DNA of 64,000 nucleotides. It comes from Nocardia amikacinitolerans NBRC 108937. Its GTDB lineage: Bacteria; Actinomycetota; Actinomycetes; Mycobacteriales; Mycobacteriaceae. Both the position numbers and the translations under genes were made by a program. Below are positions 58,049-64,000 of this stretch, one piece after another. The stretch is taken from assembly GCF_001612615.1 (NCBI RefSeq), contig NZ_BDAU01000025.1, positions 1-64,000 of the forward strand. Direction: 5' to 3'. The notes beneath the pieces were generated by a model. That model had not been told where the DNA came from. It was given only the letters and a program-made list of their open reading frames with translations, and did not search any database. Position 1 is the first letter of the stretch. Each line of letters starts with the position of its first letter.

Positions 58049-58239
58049 CCTCGTACCTCGAGATAACTCGAGGTCAATGCGGCGTGCCGCGGTTCACATC
58101 GGACACTTCGGACGAATCACCGGCCACATTCGCGCCGGGAAATATGACGACCATCACAAATAGACCCCGCGGTCCAGGGAATTTCCCCCTGTTTCGCGGG
58201 GAATCCGGAATGACGGTCGGAACGCCCTTTCTGACATGG

Positions 58240-58245
58240 CACAAT
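58240..58245 (+). promoter_or_regulatory. -10 box of the sulfur operon
   Basis: CACAAT, 7 bases before the ATG of the leader peptide. The spacing makes the A of that ATG the natural transcription start, i.e. a leaderless message. No clear -35 box is visible. Confidence 0.5.
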
Positions 58246-58252
58246 AGGCCTC

Positions 58253-58345
58253 ATGCGCGCATCGGGAGTACGACTTGTGGCACGTCGCCACGTCGACTAC
58301 AAGCGCGTCTGTAGCGCCTGCTGTCTGCCCGGTTCTCACCGGTAG
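58253..58345 (+). CDS. Cysteine-rich leader peptide (attenuator) of the sulfur operon
   Basis: A 30-codon open frame, MRASGVRLVARRHVDYKR then VCSACC and a short end, just upstream of the sulfite reductase gene. Three Cys codons in five, after a basic stretch, are the layout of the poly-cysteine leaderless ORFs known in mycobacteria, which stall when Cys-tRNA is short and so raise expression of sulfur genes. It lacks a ribosome site but sits 7 bases from a -10 box. The 168 bases to the next gene contain short inverted repeats (e.g. GCCGGC-tcc-GCCGGC at 58439) that could form the switch. Confidence 0.82.
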   Translation: MRASGVRLVARRHVDYKRVCSACCLPGSHR

Positions 58346-58513
58346 CTCAGCGGCGCCCTTCTTCCGGTCTCCCGGCGATCCCATTCGCATCGGTCCGCTG
58401 ATACCGCGGACGCGAGTCAGCCAGCCCTCACCCACCCCGCCGGCTCCGCCGGCTGCCAACCCCGGTGCGCGCCCTCAGCACAGATGTACCACCCACCCAG
58501 CAGGAGCGACCTA

Positions 58514-60301
58514 ATGACGTCGAGTACCGACGCCGGTCCCAGCGATCAGCCGACACAGCGTCCCGAACGCCCGGCCACCGAGCGCCGCGTACGGCCGGAC
58601 CGCCCGCGTCCCGAGGCGTCGACGGCGCCGCGCGCCCGCACCGGCAAGCCCGTGCGCCGCAAGTCCGAAGGTCAGTGGGCCCTCGGCTACCGGGAACCGC
58701 TCAACCCGAACGAGCAGAGCAAGAAGGACGACAACCCGCTCAACGTCCGCGCCCGCATCGAGAACATCTACGCCAAGGGCGGATTCGACAGCATCGACAA
58801 GGCCGACCTGCGCGGCCGGTTCCGCTGGTGGGGCCTCTACACCCAGCGCGAGCAGGGCTACGACGGCACATTCACCGGCGACGAGAACATCGACCTGCTC
58901 GAGGCCAAGTACTTCATGATGCGGGTGCGCTGCGACGGCGGCGCGCTGAACGTCGCGCAGCTGCGCACGCTCGGCCAGATCTCCACCGAGTTCGGCCGCG
59001 ACACCGCCGACCTGTCCGACCGCGAGAACGTCCAGTACCACTGGATCGAGATCGAGAACGTGCCGGAGATCTGGCGGCGGCTCGAAGAGGTCGGCCTGCA
59101 GACCACCGAGGCGTGCGGCGACTGCCCCCGCGTCGTGCTCGGCTCGCCGCTGGCCGGTGAATCGCTGGACGAGATCATCGACACCACGCCCGCGATCGAG
59201 GAGATCGTGCGCCGCTACATCGGCGACAAGAAGTACTCGAACCTGCCGCGCAAGTTCAAGACCGCGATCTCGGGTCAGCAGGACGTGGTGCACGAGATCA
59301 ACGACGTCGCGTTCGTCGGCGTCGAGCACCCCGAGCACGGCCCCGGTCTCGACCTGTGGGTCGGCGGCGGCCTGTCCACCAATCCGATGCTCGCGCAGCG
59401 CGTCGGCGCCTGGGTCCCGCTGGACGAGGTGCCCGACGTGTGGGAAGCCGTCGTCTCCCTGTACCGCGACTACGGCTACCGCCGCCTGCGCACCAAGGCG
59501 CGGCTGAAGTTCCTGATCAAGGACTGGGGCATCGAGAAGTTCCGCCAGGTGCTCGAGGACGAGTACCTGAAGCGCAAGCTGATCGACGGCCCCGCGCCGG
59601 AGCAGCCCGCCAAGCCGATCGACCACGTCGGCGTGCAACGACTGCGCAACGGTCTCAACGCTGTCGGCTTCTCCCCCATCGCCGGTCGCGTCTCGGGCAC
59701 CGTGCTGACCAAGGTGGCCGACGCGGTCGAGAAGATCGGCGCCGATCGGATTCGCTTCACCCCGTACCAGAAGCTGATCGTGCTCGACGTCGCCGACGAC
59801 AAGGTCGAGCAGCTCATCACCGAGCTCGAACCGCTCGGCCTGCAGGCCCGTCCGTCCATCTGGCGGCGAAACCTGCTGGCCTGCAGTGGCATCGAGTTCT
59901 GCAAGCTCTCGTTCGTCGAGACACGCAAGCGCTCCCAGGTGCTCGCGCCGGAGCTCGAGCAGCGGCTCGCCGACGTCAACGCCCAGCTGGATGTGCCGAT
60001 CACGGTGAACATCAACGGCTGCCCGAACTCCTGCGGCCGGTCCCAGATCGCCGACATCGGCTTCAAGGGCCAGCTGGTGGACGACGGCGAGGGGAATCAA
60101 GTCGAGGGCTTCCAGGTTCACCTCGGTGGCAGCCTCGGACTCGACAGCGGCTTCGGCCGAAAGCTGCGCCAGCACAAGGTGACCAGCGCCGAACTCGGCG
60201 ACTACATCGAGCGCGTGGTGCGCAACTTCGTCAAAAACCGGAACGCGGACGAGCGGTTCGCCCAGTGGGCGGTCCGCGCCGACGAGGCCGACCTGCGATG
60301 A
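58514..60301 (+). CDS. sir: Siroheme sulfite reductase (SirA/NirA family)
   Basis: A 595-residue ferredoxin-dependent siroheme/4Fe-4S enzyme reducing sulfite to sulfide; the family also includes nitrite reductases. The cluster motifs CSGIEFC and NGCPNSCGR are intact. The 60-residue N-terminus is basic and Pro/Arg-rich. ATG at 58514 with AGGAG 7 bases upstream. Being in one operon with cysH, cysD and cysN points to sulfite as substrate, as with Rv2391. Confidence 0.94.
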   Translation: MTSSTDAGPSDQPTQRPERPATERRVRPDRPRPEASTAPRARTGKPVRRKSEGQWALGYREPLNPNEQSKKDDNPLNVRARIENIYAKGGFDSIDKADLRGRFRWWGLYTQREQGYDGTFTGDENIDLLEAKYFMMRVRCDGGALNVAQLRTLGQISTEFGRDTADLSDRENVQYHWIEIENVPEIWRRLEEVGLQTTEACGDCPRVVLGSPLAGESLDEIIDTTPAIEEIVRRYIGDKKYSNLPRKFKTAISGQQDVVHEINDVAFVGVEHPEHGPGLDLWVGGGLSTNPMLAQRVGAWVPLDEVPDVWEAVVSLYRDYGYRRLRTKARLKFLIKDWGIEKFRQVLEDEYLKRKLIDGPAPEQPAKPIDHVGVQRLRNGLNAVGFSPIAGRVSGTVLTKVADAVEKIGADRIRFTPYQKLIVLDVADDKVEQLITELEPLGLQARPSIWRRNLLACSGIEFCKLSFVETRKRSQVLAPELEQRLADVNAQLDVPITVNINGCPNSCGRSQIADIGFKGQLVDDGEGNQVEGFQVHLGGSLGLDSGFGRKLRQHKVTSAELGDYIERVVRNFVKNRNADERFAQWAVRADEADLR

Positions 60302-60339
60302 GCACGATCGTGACTCGGCTGACGGGAGATCAACTGTGA
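60298..60339 (+). CDS. 13-codon linking ORF between sir and cysH
   Basis: A tiny frame (MSTIVTRLTGDQL) whose ATG overlaps the sir stop by 4 bases (ATGA) and whose stop overlaps the cysH start (GTGA). It could pass ribosomes from one gene to the next. There is no evidence that the peptide itself has a function. Confidence 0.45.
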   Translation: MSTIVTRLTGDQL

Positions 60340-61055
60340 CAACGAAACTCGCCGACAAGCTCGCCGAAGACGAGCTGCGGGCGATCGCCGAACGCGGCGC
60401 GGCCGAACTCGGCCCCGACGCCTCGGCGCTCGACCTGCTGCGCTGGACCGAGGAGACCTTCGGCTCCGGCTACATCGTCGCCTCCAACATGCAGGACGGC
60501 GTGCTCGTGCACCTCGCGGCGCAGGTCCGTTCCGGCGTCGACGTGCTGTTCCTGGACACGGGCTATCACTTCGCCGAGACCATCGGCACCCGGGACGCGG
60601 TCGAGGCCGTGTACGGGGTCAACGTGGTCAACGTCCGCCCGGAGCACACCGTCGCCGAGCAGGACGAGCTGCTGGGCAAGGACCTGTTCGCGCGCGACGC
60701 GGGCGAGTGCTGCCGCCTGCGCAAGGTTGTGCCGCTGAAGAAGTCGCTGACCGGTTACAACGCCTGGGTCACCGGTATCCGCCGGGTGGAGGCTCCCACC
60801 CGCGCCAACGCGCCGCTGATCTCCTACGACGAAGCCTTCGGCCTGGTGAAGATCAATCCGATCGCACCGTGGTCCGACGACGAGATGGATGCCTACATCG
60901 AACAGCACGGCATCCTCGTCAATCCCCTGGTGGAGGAGGGATATCCGTCCATCGGCTGCGCTCCGTGCACACGGAAGCCGGAGCCGGGATCCGATCCGCG
61001 AAGCGGCCGTTGGGCCGGCCTCGCCAAGACCGAATGCGGGTTGCATCAATCATGA
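60336..61055 (+). CDS. cysH: APS reductase (CysH family)
   Basis: Reduces adenylylsulfate to sulfite with thioredoxin. The 239-residue protein carries the 4Fe-4S cysteine pattern of APS-specific enzymes, CC...CxxC (GECCRLRK and IGCAPC), plus the catalytic Cys in the C-terminal ECGLH. GTG start overlapping the small linking frame. Overlaps cysD by 4 bases. Confidence 0.95.
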   Translation: MTTKLADKLAEDELRAIAERGAAELGPDASALDLLRWTEETFGSGYIVASNMQDGVLVHLAAQVRSGVDVLFLDTGYHFAETIGTRDAVEAVYGVNVVNVRPEHTVAEQDELLGKDLFARDAGECCRLRKVVPLKKSLTGYNAWVTGIRRVEAPTRANAPLISYDEAFGLVKINPIAPWSDDEMDAYIEQHGILVNPLVEEGYPSIGCAPCTRKPEPGSDPRSGRWAGLAKTECGLHQS

Positions 61056-61981
61056 CCGAGACCATCAGTGAACGCTCCCTCGGCATTTCCGACTTCGACA
61101 CCCTCGCGGCGTTGGAGTCGGAGGCCATCCACATCTTCCGCGAGGTAGCGGGCGAGTTCGAGCGGCCGGTGATCCTGTTCTCCGGCGGCAAGGACTCCAC
61201 CGTGCTGCTGCACCTGGCGCTCAAGGCCTTCTGGCCCGCGCCGCTGCCCTTCGCGCTGCTGCACGTGGACACCGGCCACAACCTGCCCGAGGTGCTGGAG
61301 TTCCGCGACAAGGTGGTCGAGAAGTACGGGCTGCGCCTGCACGTCGCCAGCGTCGAGGACTACCTGGCCGACGGCAGGCTCACCGAGCGCCCGGACGGCA
61401 TCCGCAACCCGCTGCAGACCGTGCCGCTGCTGGACGCCATCTCCGAGAACCGCTTCGACGCGGTGTTCGGCGGCGGCCGCCGCGACGAGGAGCGCTCCCG
61501 CGCCAAGGAGCGAATCTTCTCGCTGCGCAACGCCTTCGGCCAGTGGGACCCGAAGCGCCAGCGTCCCGAGCTGTGGAACCTGTACAACGGCAGGCACGCA
61601 CCGGGCGAGCACGTGCGGGTGTTCCCGCTGAGCAACTGGACCGAGCTCGACATCTGGCGCTACATCGCCAGGGAGAACGTCGAACTCGCGACCATCTACT
61701 ACGCGCACGAGCGCCCGGTGTACCAGCGCGACGGCATGTGGATGACGCCGGGCGTCTGGGGCGGCCCGCGCGAGGGCGAGGTGCTGGAGACCCGCTCGGT
61801 CCGGTACCGCACCGTCGGTGACGGATCCACCACCGGCGCCATCATTTCCGACGCTGCCGACAACGAGGCGATCCTCGCCGAGGTGGCCGCGTCCCGATTG
61901 ACCGAACGTGGTGCGACCCGCGGCGACGACCGGGTTTCCGAGGCCGCGATGGAAGACCGCAAGCGCGAGGGCTACTTCTAA
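61052..61981 (+). CDS. cysD: Sulfate adenylyltransferase subunit 2, CysD
   Basis: The 309-residue catalytic half of ATP sulfurylase, which makes APS from sulfate and ATP. The PP-loop SGGKDS is at the usual place near residue 50, followed by VDTGHN and GGRRDEERSRAKER. ATG overlaps cysH by 4 bases. The conserved C-terminal end DDRVSEAAMEDRKREGYF is repeated just downstream. In M. tuberculosis cysD lies elsewhere with cysNC, so this operon is a different arrangement. Confidence 0.95.
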   Translation: MTETISERSLGISDFDTLAALESEAIHIFREVAGEFERPVILFSGGKDSTVLLHLALKAFWPAPLPFALLHVDTGHNLPEVLEFRDKVVEKYGLRLHVASVEDYLADGRLTERPDGIRNPLQTVPLLDAISENRFDAVFGGGRRDEERSRAKERIFSLRNAFGQWDPKRQRPELWNLYNGRHAPGEHVRVFPLSNWTELDIWRYIARENVELATIYYAHERPVYQRDGMWMTPGVWGGPREGEVLETRSVRYRTVGDGSTTGAIISDAADNEAILAEVAASRLTERGATRGDDRVSEAAMEDRKREGYF

Positions 61982-62097
61982 TGCGTCTCGAGCTACTCAC
62001 CAGACCGAACGTGGCGCGCGGTGCCCAATCCTGGGCGAGCGACGACCGAGTCTCCGAAGCCGCGATGGAAGACCGCAAGCGAGAGGGTTATTTCTGA
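61981..62097 (+). CDS. Duplicated CysD C-terminus as a separate short ORF
   Basis: A 38-codon frame whose ATG shares a base with the cysD stop (TAATG). The last 18 residues, DDRVSEAAMEDRKREGYF, equal the CysD tail. The two DNA copies differ at six codons, all synonymous (e.g. CGG/CGA, TAC/TAT). The first 20 residues are unrelated in frame, though a short ACCGAACGTGG match remains. It could be a translated linker peptide or the left-over end of a replaced cysD allele. Confidence 0.6.
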   Translation: MRLELLTRPNVARGAQSWASDDRVSEAAMEDRKREGYF

Positions 62098-62098
62098 C

Positions 62099-63394
62099 AT
62101 GTCCGACCTATTGAGGCTGGCCACCGCCGGTTCTGTCGACGACGGCAAGTCCACCTTGGTCGGACGGCTGCTCTACGACACGAAGTCCGTGCTCGCCGAC
62201 CAGATCGACGCCGTCACCCGCGCGTCGGTGGACAAGGGTCTGGCCACCCCGGACCTCTCGCTGCTCGTGGACGGGCTGCGCGCCGAGCGGGAGCAGGGCA
62301 TCACCATCGATGTCGCCTACCGCTACTTCGCAACGCCCAAGCGGTCTTTCGTGCTCGCGGACACCCCGGGGCACGTGCAGTACACCCGCAACACCGTCTC
62401 CGGCGCGTCCACCGCGCAGCTGGTGATCCTGCTCGTCGACGCGCGCAAGGGCGTCATCGAGCAGACCCGCAGGCACGCGGCGGTGCTCGCGCTGCTGGGC
62501 GTGCCGAAGCTGGTGCTCGCGGTGAACAAGATCGATCTCGTCGACGACGCCGCGAGCGTGTTCGCCGAGATCTCCGCCGAGTTCAACAAGCTCACCAGCA
62601 CTTTGGGCTGGGCGGCCGAGGACGTGCTGGAGATCCCGGTCTCGGCGCTGCACGGCGACAACATCGCCAGCCGCTCCGAGAACACGCCGTACTACGACGG
62701 TCCTTCGCTCATCGAGCACCTGGAGTCGGTGCCGGTCGACGCCGACAACACCGGCGCGCACTCGCTGGGTCTGCGTTTTCCTGTGCAATACGTGATCCGC
62801 CCGCGCACCGCCGAATACCCCGACTACCGCGGCTACGCGGGTCAGATCGCGGCCGGTTCGGTGGCGCCCGGCGACGAGATCGTGGTGCTGCCCTCCGGCG
62901 TGCGCACGACCGTGGAGCGCATCGACACCCCGGACGGCGAGCTGGCCGTCGCGCAGGCCGGGCGCAGCGTGACGCTGATCCTGACCGACGAGGTCGACAT
63001 CTCCCGCGGCGACATCATCGCCGCCGTCGACGACGCGCCGGAACCGATCGACAGCTTCGACGCGACGGTCTGCTGGCTGGGCGACAAGCCGCTGCGCCCC
63101 GGCGCCCGGCTGCTGCTCAAGCACGGCACCCGCACCACCCAGGCCATCGTCGGCGCGCTCATCGAACGCTTCGACGAGCAGCGGCTCGCCGCGGACCCGA
63201 ACCCGGAAGCGTTGGAGCTCAACGACATCGGACGCATCTCGGTGCGGGTCGCCGAGCCGATCGCGGCCGACGACTACCGGGCCAACCGGCACACCGGTAG
63301 CTTCCTGCTGATCGACCCGGCGGGCGGCAACACGCTCGGCGCGGGCCTGGTCGGCGATGTGCTGACCGCGGTCGAGGTCGGCACCGGAGCCTGA
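62099..63394 (+). CDS. cysN: Sulfate adenylyltransferase subunit 1, CysN
   Basis: The GTPase subunit that drives CysD. The 431-residue protein has G1 GSVDDGKST, G3 DTPGH, G4 NKID and two C-terminal EF-Tu-like beta-barrels. It ends without the APS kinase (CysC) domain that is fused in M. tuberculosis CysNC, which fits a route through APS reductase. ATG at 62099, one base after the duplicated cysD tail. Confidence 0.95.
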   Translation: MSDLLRLATAGSVDDGKSTLVGRLLYDTKSVLADQIDAVTRASVDKGLATPDLSLLVDGLRAEREQGITIDVAYRYFATPKRSFVLADTPGHVQYTRNTVSGASTAQLVILLVDARKGVIEQTRRHAAVLALLGVPKLVLAVNKIDLVDDAASVFAEISAEFNKLTSTLGWAAEDVLEIPVSALHGDNIASRSENTPYYDGPSLIEHLESVPVDADNTGAHSLGLRFPVQYVIRPRTAEYPDYRGYAGQIAAGSVAPGDEIVVLPSGVRTTVERIDTPDGELAVAQAGRSVTLILTDEVDISRGDIIAAVDDAPEPIDSFDATVCWLGDKPLRPGARLLLKHGTRTTQAIVGALIERFDEQRLAADPNPEALELNDIGRISVRVAEPIAADDYRANRHTGSFLLIDPAGGNTLGAGLVGDVLTAVEVGTGA

Positions 63395-63396
63395 GG

Positions 63397-64000
63397 ATGA
63401 TCGACGTGTTCGCCGCGCACGGCATCGGCGCGCCGGTGCCGGTGCGCGGTGACCGTCGATTCACCGCCGCCGCGCAGGTGGCCACTGCCCCTGCGCAATT
63501 CGGCACCACACCAACGGAAATCGGTACCGCGCCAACGCGAATCATCACCGCACCTGCGCGAATCGCCGCAGCGCCCGCGCAAATCGCCGCAGCGCTTGGA
63601 CAAGTCTCCGCAGCGCCCGCGCGAATCACCGCAGCGCCCGCGCGAATCTCCACAGCGCCCGCGCAAATCGCCGCAGCGCTTGGACAAGTCTCCGCAGCGC
63701 CCGCGCGAATCGTCGCGGCGTCCGCACGTATCGCCACCTCGCCAACGCAAACTTCCATGGCCCCCGCGCTGATAGCGGTCGCCCACGGCAGCCGCGACCC
63801 GCGCTCGGCCGCCACCATGGCGGCGGTCGTCGCCGAGATCGCGGCCGCCCGGCCCGATCTCGATGTCCACCTCGCCTTCCTCGATCTGAGCGCACCCTCG
63901 GTCGAGCAGGTAGTGGACGTCGTTGCGGGACAAGGTCATACCCATGCGATCGTGGTCCCCTTGTTGCTGGGCAGCGCCTTTCACGCGCGGGTCGACCTGC
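63397..64000 (+). CDS. Sirohydrochlorin chelatase with repeat-bearing N-terminal extension (partial)
   Basis: Runs off the right edge. The CbiX/SirB-type domain begins MAPALIAVAHGSRDPRSA at 63757 (metal-binding His in AHGSRD) and continues to LLLGSAFHARVDL. The frame is open and in phase from the ATG at 63397, which has GGAG 7 bases upstream, giving a 120-residue extension that contains 13 heptads. A start at 63757 is the alternative. The chelatase would insert iron into sirohydrochlorin for the siroheme of the sulfite reductase in this operon. Confidence 0.85.
   Translation, partial: MIDVFAAHGIGAPVPVRGDRRFTAAAQVATAPAQFGTTPTEIGTAPTRIITAPARIAAAPAQIAAALGQVSAAPARITAAPARISTAPAQIAAALGQVSAAPARIVAASARIATSPTQTSMAPALIAVAHGSRDPRSAATMAAVVAEIAAARPDLDVHLAFLDLSAPSVEQVVDVVAGQGHTHAIVVPLLLGSAFHARVDL
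63484..63756 (+). repeat. Thirteen 21-bp units encoding heptads
   Basis: Units encode variants of T/A-A-P-A-R/Q-I-x, e.g. TAPARIA, AAPAQIA, AALGQVS, AAPARIT. The pair AAPAQIA-like/AALGQVS occurs twice with nearly identical DNA, so a multi-unit block was duplicated. The first three and last two units are more diverged. All are multiples of three, so the frame stays open. Confidence 0.88.

Noticed and set aside
58511-60358. A 615-codon minus-strand frame
   Set aside because: Antisense to the sulfite reductase gene, whose motifs are unmistakable; no motifs in the shadow frame.
63484-63756. Possible CRISPR array
   Set aside because: Units are contiguous 21-mers without unique spacers, keep a reading frame and lead into an enzyme domain.
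63219-63984. Two long minus-strand frames with periodic GDLRGRCGDSRG-like sequence
   Set aside because: The periodicity comes from the 21-bp repeats on the coding strand, and they overlap the end of cysN and the chelatase domain.

Overview
The window is high-GC actinobacterial DNA whose core gene order matches the mycolic-acid bacteria (Corynebacteriales). The order glyS / smtB-zur / uppS-recO / amidase / era / ybeY-phoH / rsmE / dnaJ2 / hrcA / hemW / sulfite reductase-cysH-chelatase is the one known around Rv2343c-Rv2393 of Mycobacterium tuberculosis. A full yrbEAB-mceABCDEF operon and a PapA5-like acyltransferase fit the same group. Nocardia is my best guess for the genus; this is inference from gene content and composition.

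Layout: (1) 0-3 kb: tRNA-Asn with its terminator, a small membrane protein and dnaG. (2) 3-6.2 kb: a minus-strand operon ydcF-like > dgt > fic > dnaG, in which a Fic AMP-transferase sits between dGTPase and primase. (3) 6.3-10.1 kb: two unknown helical proteins, an HSL-type esterase and a PucR-type regulator divergent from (4) the mce lipid-import operon, 10.3-18.2 kb. (5) 18.3-28 kb: accessory metabolic genes (serine hydrolase, metallo-hydrolase, TPM-domain protein, MerR, molybdopterin oxidoreductase, PapA-like acyltransferase, TenA) and a PIN/antitoxin pair. (6) 28-40.6 kb: glyS, zinc regulators smtB-zur, a TetR/membrane-protein pair, a HerA-like ATPase, uppS, recO, a self-regulated hydrolase/TetR operon and an amidase. 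(7) 40.6-43.7 kb: an island with a TerC fragment and a 966-residue sensor-like membrane protein. (8) 43.8-55 kb: era, ybeY, an intein-containing phoH, a LysR/MFS pair, rsmE, dnaJ2 and hrcA. (9) 55-58 kb: a frameshifted NAD(P)-binding gene, hemW and a SnoaL-like protein. (10) 58.2-64 kb: a sulfur-assimilation operon headed by a cysteine-rich leader peptide: sulfite reductase, cysH, cysD, cysN and a sirohydrochlorin chelatase that runs off the right edge.

How the genes work together: the last operon is a complete sulfate-to-sulfide route (CysDN makes APS, CysH reduces it to sulfite, the siroheme enzyme reduces sulfite to sulfide, the chelatase supports siroheme), apparently controlled by cysteine supply through the leader peptide. 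smtB-zur form the zinc-sensing unit, with a clear palindrome upstream. The mce operon encodes two permease subunits and six MCE proteins.

The most unusual items are: a class-3-type intein in PhoH; in-frame repeat expansions in two otherwise ordinary enzymes (acyltransferase and chelatase); a duplicated CysD tail between cysD and cysN that differs from the original only at synonymous sites; the poly-cysteine leader; and the large two-membrane-segment receptor-like protein next to a TerC remnant. All functions are read from sequence and family knowledge; no search or computation was run.
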